Below the pieces are notes generated by a model. It worked only from the letters and a program-made list of their open reading frames with translations. It did not search any database and was not told the DNA's origin. Shown here one piece after another: positions 9,325-16,821 of a DNA stretch of 54,335 nt; the stretch's first letter is position 1; the number at the start of each line of letters is the position of its first letter. The DNA lies in the NCBI GenBank assembly GCA_022736205.1, contig DZAT01000004.1:1-54335 (forward strand), read 5' to 3'. Source of the DNA: Thiomicrospira cyclica. GTDB lineage: Bacteria > Pseudomonadota > Gammaproteobacteria > Thiomicrospirales > Thiomicrospiraceae. A program made the translations under genes and the position numbers.

Positions 9325-10020
9325 TTACACATTGACAATACCTGCTTGTTTTTTAGGCAGTGCTGCCACATCATGACGTAAATAAATAGGAAGCGCCAGT
9401 GTGTTATCCCAACTTAAAAACCCTTGCTCAATGCCTATTTTTACTAACAAAAACAGCGTCTCAATCGATAGTCTGGCAGAATGATTATGCGCGATTTTTT
9501 CAAACAAAGGCTGTGCTTGTATTAATGGAACAATATCACCAATTAATAACTCGGTTGCTGGATCGATGCTGACAACATCAGGTGTTGATAGGCTATCAGC
9601 GTGAGTTATGGACATTTGCTGACCCAATTGGTAGCTTCCCCAATAAACCTGCCCCATACGGGCATCGATGACCGCTGTAATGCGCTCAGCTGCAGTCGCC
9701 AAATGTCCTTGCCATGCTAAGGCTAATAAGCTAGAAACACCCAATGTTGGCACATTAAGCGCCATGGCTAAGCCTTGCACCACTGATACCCCAATACGAA
9801 CCCCAGTAAATGAACCTGGACCTTGGGTGTAAATGATGCCTGTTAAGTTGGTTCGGTTTAGCTGTGCCTGTTTTAGCAAGTCTTCAATCATCGGTAAAAT
9901 CAGCTTGGCATGAGACTGTGGGCTCATATCGCTGCGCGTAATCGTCTGCCCCTGATGATATAGCCCGATATGGCAACCCTGCCCTGTGGTATCAATGGCA
10001 AGCCAACACACGTCACTCAT
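9325..10020 (-). CDS. tsaB: tRNA threonylcarbamoyladenosine biosynthesis protein TsaB
   Basis: TsaB is the non-catalytic partner of TsaD in making t6A37 on ANN-decoding tRNAs. The 231-residue protein begins with the ASKHA signature VCWLAIDTTGQGCHIGLY and has GPGSFTGVRIGVSVVQGLA, diagnostic of TsaB. Its start overlaps the end of the upstream helicase gene by eight bases, so the two are translationally coupled. Confidence 0.96.
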   Translation of the reverse strand: MSDVCWLAIDTTGQGCHIGLYHQGQTITRSDMSPQSHAKLILPMIEDLLKQAQLNRTNLTGIIYTQGPGSFTGVRIGVSVVQGLAMALNVPTLGVSSLLALAWQGHLATAAERITAVIDARMGQVYWGSYQLGQQMSITHADSLSTPDVVSIDPATELLIGDIVPLIQAQPLFEKIAHNHSARLSIETLFLLVKIGIEQGFLSWDNTLALPIYLRHDVAALPKKQAGIVNV

Positions 10021-11953
10021 TTTGTTGATTCTCCTGTTCTTTTTTTGTTTCTTTTTTCATAAACGCGACAACCTCCGTACCATGACGGGTTTGTTTCATC
10101 GGTGGCAAGGCTGCCAAAATTTGTTTGCCATAGCGACGGTTACTTAAACGCGGATCACCAATCACTAATACGCCTGTATCGGTTTCACTGCGAATCAATC
10201 GCCCAGCTCCCTGTACCAGCGACATAATGGCATTAGGTAGTTGTTCGCAAACGAAGGCAGACAAGCCTTTTTCTTCCAAGGCTTTTTCGCGTGCTTGCGA
10301 CACAGGATCATCGGGCGGGGAAAAGGGGATTTTATCAATCATCACCAAGGATAAGGCTTCGCCTGATACATCCACGCCTTCCCAAAAACTGGCGGTTGCG
10401 ATTAAAACGGCATTACCTTTGCTGCGAAAACTGGCAATTAATTGGTGCGCATCTTGTTCGCCCTGCACTAAGAGTGGAAAAGGCAAATGCGGACGCAGGG
10501 TTTCTGCTGCTAACTTCATCGCTTTATAACTGGTAAAGAGTAAAAATGCCCGTCCGCCATTGGCAATGAGTAATGGCCAGACGCGTCGCATCAGTGTTAG
10601 CGTGTAATCTTCGCTATTCGGTTCGGGTAAGTGACTGGGCAAATACAATAAGGCATTGTTGGCATAGTTATAAGGACTATCCCAACGATGCTCCTGCGCT
10701 TCCCAAAGCCCTAGCTGACGCTTGAGGTAATCGAAATCCTCGCCTGCTGCCAAGGTCGCCGAGGTCAGAATTAAGCTCCCATAGAGTCGCTTCATGGCGG
10801 CAGAGAAGTCGTCACTAATATCCATCGGTGTGGCATACAAAAACCAATGCCCCACTTGCGCTTCAATCCAAGGAACGTGTTCCTTACTGACATGCTGCCA
10901 ATTCACCGTGACTTCCGACAAGCGCCCCAACAAGGCTGCTTGTGCTTTAATGGTCTGGCTGCGATCGCTTGCAATGGCAAGTAAAGGAATGAGAAGTTTC
11001 CACTGGGCAATAAAATGGCTTAATGCCTGTTGGTGTTCGTTGTTTTCCAGCCAAACTTGTGCCGATTGCTTGAGTTTGACATCTTGTGCTAAGGCTTGCC
11101 ACTGCTCGAGTGCAGCTTGTGTTTCTTGAATTGCCTGATTTAAATTGGGCATATCTTTTATTTCGGTTTGCACCAACACGGCCAAATCACGCAAACTATG
11201 ATGCCAGCTTAAGGTGCTCGCTGACTGCCCTAAGGCTTGAAACAACACTGGCGCAAGCTGATGTGCCTCGTCGATAATTAACGCTTCTCGATCAGGCAGT
11301 ATTGCTGGCATTCCCGCAGCACGCAATGCTAAATCAGCGCCTAATAAATGATGATTAATGACCAGAATATCAGCATTTTCGGCATCGGCACGCAATGCGG
11401 GATAGCTGCAACGCTCACTGTCACAAGTGACTAACGCACAAAATTCGCTACGCGCACACACTTTATCCCAAATGGGGTTACTTCGATTACCCAAAATATC
11501 GGCTAACTCACCCGAGTTACTTTGTCCTGCCCAGGTTTTTACCTCCGCAACTGCCGCTTGCAATCCGCGCTGATTCGTAAGTGCATAGTGCTGTGCCGCT
11601 TGTGCTAAGCGTTGCTCACAAACATAGTTCTCGCGCCCTTTCAGTACCTGTATGCGCGCAGGCATGGATAACGCTTGACACAAGGCGGGCAAATCACGCT
11701 TAGAGAGTTGATCTTGTAAGCTTTTGGTCGCAGTGCTAATAATCACTTTTCGCCCAGACAAAAGCGCCGCCACACCGTAAGCGAAGGTTTTACCGATACC
11801 AGTCCCAGCTTGCGCAATCAGCGTACCGCCTTGGCGAATCGTTGACAGACAAGCATCCGCCATTTCGGTTTGCCCTTGGCGTGGCTGAAAGTTGGCAAAA
11901 TAATGCGCTAAGTCGCCATCGACAGCAAAGGTTTTTTCGATTTCTTTATTCAT
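10013..11953 (-). CDS. yoaA: YoaA/DinG-type ATP-dependent DNA helicase
   Basis: This 646-residue protein is an XPD-like superfamily 2 helicase with an iron-sulfur cluster, used in repair of stalled forks and damage. Walker A is AGTGIGKTFAYG near residue 50. The cluster cysteines lie in the 110-190 region, including the CDSERC stretch. The Walker B box is IIDEAHQLAPV, and the C-terminal helicase block includes VQGAGRLIRSETDTGVL. Its length and its coupling to tsaB fit YoaA better than E. coli DinG, although the two are close relatives. A TCA-rich 3' end overlaps tsaB. Confidence 0.88.
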   Translation of the reverse strand: MNKEIEKTFAVDGDLAHYFANFQPRQGQTEMADACLSTIRQGGTLIAQAGTGIGKTFAYGVAALLSGRKVIISTATKSLQDQLSKRDLPALCQALSMPARIQVLKGRENYVCEQRLAQAAQHYALTNQRGLQAAVAEVKTWAGQSNSGELADILGNRSNPIWDKVCARSEFCALVTCDSERCSYPALRADAENADILVINHHLLGADLALRAAGMPAILPDREALIIDEAHQLAPVLFQALGQSASTLSWHHSLRDLAVLVQTEIKDMPNLNQAIQETQAALEQWQALAQDVKLKQSAQVWLENNEHQQALSHFIAQWKLLIPLLAIASDRSQTIKAQAALLGRLSEVTVNWQHVSKEHVPWIEAQVGHWFLYATPMDISDDFSAAMKRLYGSLILTSATLAAGEDFDYLKRQLGLWEAQEHRWDSPYNYANNALLYLPSHLPEPNSEDYTLTLMRRVWPLLIANGGRAFLLFTSYKAMKLAAETLRPHLPFPLLVQGEQDAHQLIASFRSKGNAVLIATASFWEGVDVSGEALSLVMIDKIPFSPPDDPVSQAREKALEEKGLSAFVCEQLPNAIMSLVQGAGRLIRSETDTGVLVIGDPRLSNRRYGKQILAALPPMKQTRHGTEVVAFMKKETKKEQENQQNE

Positions 11954-12027
11954 GGTGTCATTTTAACCGCTAATGGTGGATAAGGCGGAAAAAATGTCGC
12001 TAATGAGAGTGTGTGAAAACGTGATGA

Positions 12028-12153
12028 GAATCGCTTAGACTAGGCAAAAATCCACTGGATGACGCAAAATGGCGCGAAGCATTACGTGCTTCAGACGCTA
12101 AGATTAAAGAGTTTCTTGCTAAACGACAAAGAGAAAGTATTACAGGATACTAA
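12028..12153 (+). pseudogene. Possible decayed ORF remnant
   Basis: An open frame without any start codon runs from just after a TGA at 12025 to tandem stops TAA TAG at 12151-12156. It would encode about 41 charged residues ending KEFLAKRQRESITGY. The composition is protein-like, and a terminator follows directly, as at the 3' end of a real gene. I do not recognise the family. It is best read as the tail of a gene whose 5' part has been lost, beside a toxin-antitoxin pair. Confidence 0.25.
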
Positions 12154-12159
12154 TAGAAA

Positions 12160-12185
12160 AAGCCCGAAGATTCGGGCTTGTTTTT
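12160..12185. terminator. Intrinsic terminator downstream of the HigBA-like pair
   Basis: AAGCCCGA at 12160-12167 pairs with TCGGGCTT at 12172-12179, followed by G and TTTTT on the plus strand and preceded by a run of A on the other side. It can therefore stop both the decayed ORF (plus) and the toxin-antitoxin operon (minus). Confidence 0.75.
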
Positions 12186-12229
12186 AGGCAAAAACAACGC
12201 TGGTAAAGCCAGTTGGCTTGCTTCTTGGT

Positions 12230-12517
12230 TTAGGTGCTTTGACTAAATGAGCGCAAAGCCATTGGGTTTTGGATAGCGATGTTGAGCAAGGTTTTTGCTG
12301 CACCAGTTGGTGATCGCCTTCCTTGCTCCCATTCTTGCAAAGTACGCACGGAAACGCCCAACAGCTTAGAAAATGCGACTTGAGTCATTTCTACCTTGGT
12401 GCGAGCAACAGCAGCAAGTGTTGGTTCTATCTTGGTTGTGCGTGCTTTTTCGCCAGCTTTCATTTGACGTACAGATGTCAAAAGATCTGCTTGAAATTGT
12501 TCCATTTCTTTATCCAT
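12230..12517 (-). CDS. higA: HigA-type antitoxin, XRE family HTH
   Basis: The 95-residue protein has a helix-turn-helix in its second half: MTQVAFSKLLGVSVRTLQEW followed by EQGRRSPTGAAKTLL, typical of HigA/RelB2-type antitoxins. I choose the ATG at 12517 because a GAGGAG site lies seven bases upstream, inside the toxin gene. A longer TTG reading to 12532 is less likely. The start overlaps the toxin stop by eight bases. Toxin-first order is the HigBA hallmark. It should neutralise the toxin and repress the shared promoter. Confidence 0.88.
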   Translation of the reverse strand: MDKEMEQFQADLLTSVRQMKAGEKARTTKIEPTLAAVARTKVEMTQVAFSKLLGVSVRTLQEWEQGRRSPTGAAKTLLNIAIQNPMALRSFSQST

Positions 12518-12824
12518 GACTAATCTCCTCATGCAATCTTTTTAGAAATGTTGTTGGCAAATTATCAAATTTTGCTTTCGTGTAAAGGATCAACAACCAA
12601 ATTTCACCATCATCCAGCATGTTGTAATAGATGATGCGAACACCGCCACGCTTGCCAGTTCCCTTTCTTGACCATCTCACTTTTCTAAGACCGCCAGTAC
12701 CAACGATAACTTCGCCAGATAATGGATTGCTAGCAAGCCAGCCAATAAATTCTAAGCGTTCATCATCCGCCCAAATTTCGGCAGATACTTCTTCAAATTT
12801 TGGTGTTTCAATGATTGTGTACAT
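12510..12824 (-). CDS. higB: RelE/HigB2-type mRNA interferase toxin
   Basis: The 104-residue basic protein fits the RelE superfamily subfamily often annotated as type II toxin RelE/ParE or HigB2. It has FIGWLASNPLSGEVIVGTGG, then the conserved GLRKVRWSRKGTGKRGGVRII and ILYTKAKFDNL. Proteins of this kind cleave mRNA on the ribosome. It comes first in the operon and is translationally coupled to the antitoxin. It forms a small accessory patch between core genes, consistent with horizontal gain. Confidence 0.87.
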   Translation of the reverse strand: MYTIIETPKFEEVSAEIWADDERLEFIGWLASNPLSGEVIVGTGGLRKVRWSRKGTGKRGGVRIIYYNMLDDGEIWLLILYTKAKFDNLPTTFLKRLHEEISHG

Positions 12825-12861
12825 AGTTTAATTGTACGTCAAAGACGGATAATTAAGCAAC

Positions 12862-12883
12862 AAAAAAGCGGACTAAGCCGCTT
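12862..12883 (-). terminator. Intrinsic terminator of the lipoprotein gene
   Basis: On the minus strand AAGCGG and CCGCTT form a six-base stem around a six-base loop, followed by a run of T (12867-12862). It lies 23 bases past the stop of the lipoprotein gene and before the toxin gene, so the two are probably separate units. Confidence 0.65.
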
Positions 12884-12905
12884 CAATGTTTCTAAACCAG
12901 GCAAA

Positions 12906-13433
12906 TTATTCAGCTGTTTCTTTAGCGGCAACAGCATTAACAGCATCTACCGTTGTGCCGCCAATAAAGCCTGCTGCTGTTGATGCTGCGACAATTGGGC
13001 CGCCCAACATAGCACCGACGCCACTAATCGTAAATACTCTTTTTTCAGCTTTTTGAACATTAACGTTTTCAACACAAGCAATAATGTCGGCTTTTTCGTC
13101 TGTTGGTGTTTTAAAATCTGGCATTTTATCAATAAGACCAACATAAGTCACTTCACAAACAAACCCATCTTTACGCACCCGCAAGAATTTTTCATTGACA
13201 GGGTAACCATCGGAATCGAACCATTTGTTATTTGCAACATCATGGAAGCGTAGGGCGTCGTACTCATCCCCATTTTTAGCTTTAAGGGTCATTTCGACAG
13301 GTTTCATTTTAGAAACATCGACAGGGGTAGGCAGGTATTTAGAAGTGTCAGAGCCTTTAGGCAAAGGTGCTGCACAGCCAGAAAGGGTTGCGATTGTGAT
13401 TGCTGCGAAGGTTGCTTTTAGGTGTGATTTCAT
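12906..13433 (-). CDS. Hypothetical lipoprotein with glycine-rich C-terminal segment
   Basis: The ATG at 13433 gives a 175-residue protein with a classic lipoprotein signal ending in the lipobox LSGC (Cys20). A longer TTG reading to 13463 would bury that signal. The mature part is charged and ends in a hydrophobic Gly/Ala-rich stretch (ISGVGAMLGGPIVAASTAAGFIGG form, about residues 130-155) that could insert in membrane, much like small glycine-zipper lipoproteins. Two cysteines (VCEVTY and IIACVEN) may form a disulfide. It is a single-gene unit with its own terminator. Function unknown. Confidence 0.75.
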   Translation of the reverse strand: MKSHLKATFAAITIATLSGCAAPLPKGSDTSKYLPTPVDVSKMKPVEMTLKAKNGDEYDALRFHDVANNKWFDSDGYPVNEKFLRVRKDGFVCEVTYVGLIDKMPDFKTPTDEKADIIACVENVNVQKAEKRVFTISGVGAMLGGPIVAASTAAGFIGGTTVDAVNAVAAKETAE

Positions 13434-13638
13434 TTTTGGGTCTTTTTGTTCGGTGAGCTTCAAGATAGATTATATATTTTTTAAGACAGTTTCGAGAAGC
13501 AAGGTAGGCGGTTTAATGTGTTTAGCTAACAAGATGATAATGAAAAAAGTCGATACGATTTTTAGAAGTCGTTTTATCGTTTAAAATGTGTTAAAAATAA
13601 GCGTAGCGTAATGTTTATAGATTACCTATACTTTGCGC

Positions 13639-14283
13639 ATGAAAACAGACACCATTGATATTCTATACGCCGATGAGGATTGCCTTGTCGTTAGTAAACC
13701 CTCTGGACTGCTCAGCGTACCAGGTCGCGGCGAACACAAACAAGACTGCCTTGTTGCTCGCTTACAAGCCGACTTTGCAGGCGCTCGTATTGTCCATCGT
13801 CTTGATTGCGACACGTCGGGCATTATGGTTCTCGCCATGCATGCCGAATCGCATCGACGCTTATCGAAGCAATTTGAATTGCGCGCTGTCGAAAAGTCTT
13901 ACATCGCGCGCGTACAGGGACATTTACCCAGTCTTCAAGGTGGCATAGACTTACCATTAGCGCTCGATTGGCATAATCGTCCCGTGCATAAAGTCGACTT
14001 TATTTACGGCAAACATGCACAAACTGCGTGGCAAGTCATCGCTCAAGATGAGAAGACAAGCTTAGTGCGCTTGCACCCTCATACAGGACGCTCGCACCAG
14101 CTGCGTGTGCACATGCTCACGATGGGCTGCCCGATGGTTGGTGATATGCTCTATCATCCCCGTCATCACGAATATCATCGCATGTGCTTGCATGCCGAAA
14201 TGCTTGCCTTTACTCATCCTCACCAAGGACGTTGGATGCAATTTAACAATACCGCTGATTTTGCAGAAGGTTACGCAATATGA
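13639..14283 (+). CDS. rluA: Dual-specificity rRNA/tRNA pseudouridine synthase RluA
   Basis: RluA isomerises U746 of 23S rRNA and U32 of some tRNAs. The 214-residue protein has KPSGLLSVPGRG, the catalytic HRLDCDTSG (Asp in RLD), TGRSHQLRVHML and LHAEMLAFTHP, in the same order as E. coli RluA and near the same length. It has no S4 domain, which separates it from RluC and RluD. The ATG at 13639 is preferred to an in-frame TTG six bases earlier. A TATACT box at 13627-13632 would place transcription start almost at the ATG, so the mRNA may be nearly leaderless. The stop overlaps slt by four bases. Confidence 0.92.
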   Translation: MKTDTIDILYADEDCLVVSKPSGLLSVPGRGEHKQDCLVARLQADFAGARIVHRLDCDTSGIMVLAMHAESHRRLSKQFELRAVEKSYIARVQGHLPSLQGGIDLPLALDWHNRPVHKVDFIYGKHAQTAWQVIAQDEKTSLVRLHPHTGRSHQLRVHMLTMGCPMVGDMLYHPRHHEYHRMCLHAEMLAFTHPHQGRWMQFNNTADFAEGYAI

Positions 14284-16409
14284 ATAACAAAAAAAGCATC
14301 TTAGCCGCGAGTCTGGTTTTAGTATTCTCAGCCCTATCTAATAACCTTGTCTTGGCAGAAACTAATACCACGAGTGCGAAAAAAGCCAGCAAGCCTGCAA
14401 CCGCTCACCCTGTCAACAAAAAAACAACGAAACACGCACAGGTAAAAAAAACAACCAGCAAAGCGCTACCAGCCAGTGTGCCCTTAGCCGCTTTTTTTGC
14501 GGGTAGTGCTGCGGCAAGCAGCATCGTAAAAGATAAGCTAGAACGCATTCAATCGCTTGCCGATAAACAACCCAATGACGCGCAACAGCTTGCAACACAA
14601 TTTTCGGGCAATCCGCTAGAAGGTTATGCCCAGTATTTATGGCTACGTCCGAATATCGCTAACAAGCAATTTAACCCTGCCATCAGTCAATACTTAACAC
14701 AGTTTGCCGATACGGGCTGGGCAGAGACGCTGCGTCAGGAATGGAGCGATGCCCTTGCTAAACAACAAGACTGGCAAAGCTTACTACAAGCTCAGACTCA
14801 GTTGCCGACAGGAAACGCCCGTTGTTGGGTACTCGAAGCCATGCAACAGCAAAACTTTGTTGCTGATACTTGGACAACCGAAGTAACCACCCTTTGGCAA
14901 GCTGATACTAACCCGAGCAATGGTTGCAAAGTCGTTTATGACCGCCTTGAGGCCAGTCAACAGCTGAACACAGCGCAATGGCAAGCCAAACTCGAACAGT
15001 TATACAGCCAACAAAAAACGGATGTTATCTCGATAAAGCTACCTGTATTACCGCAAGAGCTGCAAACCGAGACACGATCAACGCTTGCACTGATTGCTAA
15101 CCCATCACTCGCCCCAATTAGCGATTTACTACAGCAAACCAATCGTTCCGATGCCCAAACACAAGGATTCGTGCGTAGCTTAGCGTCCAAAATTAAAAGC
15201 AATGCAGAGGCAGTATTACCCATTTGGCAAGAAGGTAAGTCTGTTTTTGCCTTAAACCCAACGGTTGTTTTGCCTTTCGAAAAACAACTTTATCGTCAGT
15301 TGGCAAAAAAACAACCCGAACGCGCCAAAGAATGGCTGAGTAAGATAGACCCCTCGCAACAAGAGGAAGCAACACTGCTACCTTTGATTCAACAAGCATG
15401 GCGAGAATCTGACTGGACGAGCTTGCGCACCTATTTGGACTGGTTACCTGCCAGCGAACAACAAGCCGATATTTGGCAATACTGGCGTGGACGCACCTTT
15501 GAAGCATTAGGATTCGAAAAAGAAGCGAACGACACCTATCGTCAATTAGCGACACATCGCAGTTTCTATGCCTTTATGGCTGCCGACAAGCTTGGCTTAG
15601 AGTACCAACTTAATGCCCAACAAGTGACAGGCGAACAGCTCGATAAAGCACGTCAATCAGAACTTGGTAAACGCTTACAAGCCCTGTACGAAGCAGGCTT
15701 AAAAGATGTTGCTTGGAAAGAATGGCATTATGCTCGCAATAGCGGCAAGTTGGCTTTGACGGATATGCCAGGTTACGCACAAGCGGCCTTAGGCTGGGGC
15801 TGGAATACCTTTTCTGCCCTATCGCTGAGCAACCCTGCTCATTGGAATTATGTCGATTTGCGCTTTACGATGCCTTATCAACAGCTTGTAAAGGAAAAAA
15901 CAGAGCGTCACGCCATTCCGAGCACGTGGGCATATGGCATTATGAGACGCGAAAGTGTTTATTCAACCGATGCCAAGTCTAAGTCGGGTGCGATGGGGTT
16001 AATGCAACTCATGCCCAAAACAGCTAAAGCCTTAGAACCGATTAACAACATCAATGATGTTTATCAGCCCGAACTGAATGTCCATTTGGGTACTAAATTA
16101 CTCGGTCAGCTTAAGCGTGAATTTAGTGACAATTTGGTACTCGCCAGCGCAGCCTACAATGCGGGAGGCTTTAGAGTGCGTCAGTGGCTCAAGCAAACGC
16201 CAGACCTTCCTAGCGATCAATGGATCGAATTGATTCCTTACAAAGAAACGCGCGATTATGTTAAAGCGGTGATGGAGTACATGCTCGTATTTGAACGATT
16301 GTCGCCCAATATGCAACCCACTCGACTGAGTAACTATTTGGGTAAAGAACCTGCTAAGGTTGCCGTTGTGGAAAACAAATGTAATCCAGATCATGACTGG
16401 TGTTTGTAA
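14280..16409 (+). CDS. slt: Soluble lytic murein transglycosylase Slt
   Basis: Slt cleaves peptidoglycan with formation of 1,6-anhydro muropeptides in the periplasm. The 709-residue protein has a signal peptide (hydrophobic stretch about residues 6-26, ending LAE) and a long Lys/Thr/Ala-rich linker. A superhelical U and L domain follows, then the C-terminal SLT fold. The catalytic glutamate is E558 in GIMRRESVYSTDAKS, followed by GAMGLMQLMPKTA and ASAAYNAGGFRV. Codons and length are typical of Slt70. It is coupled to rluA by ATGA and ends at a long terminator. Confidence 0.96.
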   Translation: MNNKKSILAASLVLVFSALSNNLVLAETNTTSAKKASKPATAHPVNKKTTKHAQVKKTTSKALPASVPLAAFFAGSAAASSIVKDKLERIQSLADKQPNDAQQLATQFSGNPLEGYAQYLWLRPNIANKQFNPAISQYLTQFADTGWAETLRQEWSDALAKQQDWQSLLQAQTQLPTGNARCWVLEAMQQQNFVADTWTTEVTTLWQADTNPSNGCKVVYDRLEASQQLNTAQWQAKLEQLYSQQKTDVISIKLPVLPQELQTETRSTLALIANPSLAPISDLLQQTNRSDAQTQGFVRSLASKIKSNAEAVLPIWQEGKSVFALNPTVVLPFEKQLYRQLAKKQPERAKEWLSKIDPSQQEEATLLPLIQQAWRESDWTSLRTYLDWLPASEQQADIWQYWRGRTFEALGFEKEANDTYRQLATHRSFYAFMAADKLGLEYQLNAQQVTGEQLDKARQSELGKRLQALYEAGLKDVAWKEWHYARNSGKLALTDMPGYAQAALGWGWNTFSALSLSNPAHWNYVDLRFTMPYQQLVKEKTERHAIPSTWAYGIMRRESVYSTDAKSKSGAMGLMQLMPKTAKALEPINNINDVYQPELNVHLGTKLLGQLKREFSDNLVLASAAYNAGGFRVRQWLKQTPDLPSDQWIELIPYKETRDYVKAVMEYMLVFERLSPNMQPTRLSNYLGKEPAKVAVVENKCNPDHDWCL

Positions 16410-16436
16410 CGATAAATACCCCTTATACATAGTAGG

Positions 16437-16478
16437 TTGTAACAAGAACCCCACTATTACGTGGGGGTTTTGTTACAA
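16437..16478. terminator. Bidirectional terminator between slt and PII-NG gene
   Basis: A long inverted repeat runs from TTGTAACAAGAACCCCAC (16437-16454) to its near-complement ending TTTTGTTACAA (16478), with loop TATTA. The right arm includes the stop codon of the convergent PII-like gene. The T-rich flank on the plus strand and A/T-rich flank on the other suit termination of both messages. Confidence 0.75.
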
Positions 16479-16799
16479 TGCAATAAAAACCTCTTGCTGA
16501 TCTCGAATACTGAATAAACGTCCAACAGGCGACACCACCACTTTTCCATCACCAGGGCGACCTGAGTGGGCTTCTTTTAAAATCGCCTGTACAATCATAT
16601 CGACCTGATCATCTGGTGCGATAATCTCTAAACGAACTTTTTCGATAAAGGGATCATATTCCTGTGCGCCCATAATGCGTTCTTTACCGAAACCTTTCAC
16701 CGTCATTGCGGACATGCCTGGAAAATCAGGTAACTCCATTAACCGCAAGGCGACCCGCTCTAACATAAATGGTTTAATATAAGCACGAATTTCTTGCAT
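16473..16799 (-). CDS. PII-NG-type P-II family protein linked to RND metal efflux, copy 1
   Basis: This 108-residue protein has the PII fold: the N-terminal EIRAYIKPFMLERVALRL strand-helix, MTVKGFG, and the ATP-binding B-loop SGRPGDGKVVVSPV. The T-loop between GFGKER and KVRLEI is shortened and lacks the tyrosine that GlnD uridylylates in GlnB/GlnK. The C-loop is also altered. PII proteins of this kind (the PII-NG group) are known from genes next to CusABC-type efflux operons. It lies 22 bases after the RND pump gene as the last gene of the operon. It probably senses nucleotide or metal state and tunes the pump; that role is inferred. Confidence 0.85.
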   Translation of the reverse strand: MQEIRAYIKPFMLERVALRLMELPDFPGMSAMTVKGFGKERIMGAQEYDPFIEKVRLEIIAPDDQVDMIVQAILKEAHSGRPGDGKVVVSPVGRLFSIRDQQEVFIAL

Positions 16800-16821
16800 T
16801 ATTCTCTTCCTTTCATTAAGG

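Noticed and set aside
12825..12850. Promoter of the toxin-antitoxin operon from TTGACG
   Set aside because: The hexamer is only about 20 bases from the start codon, leaving no room for a -10 box and start site.
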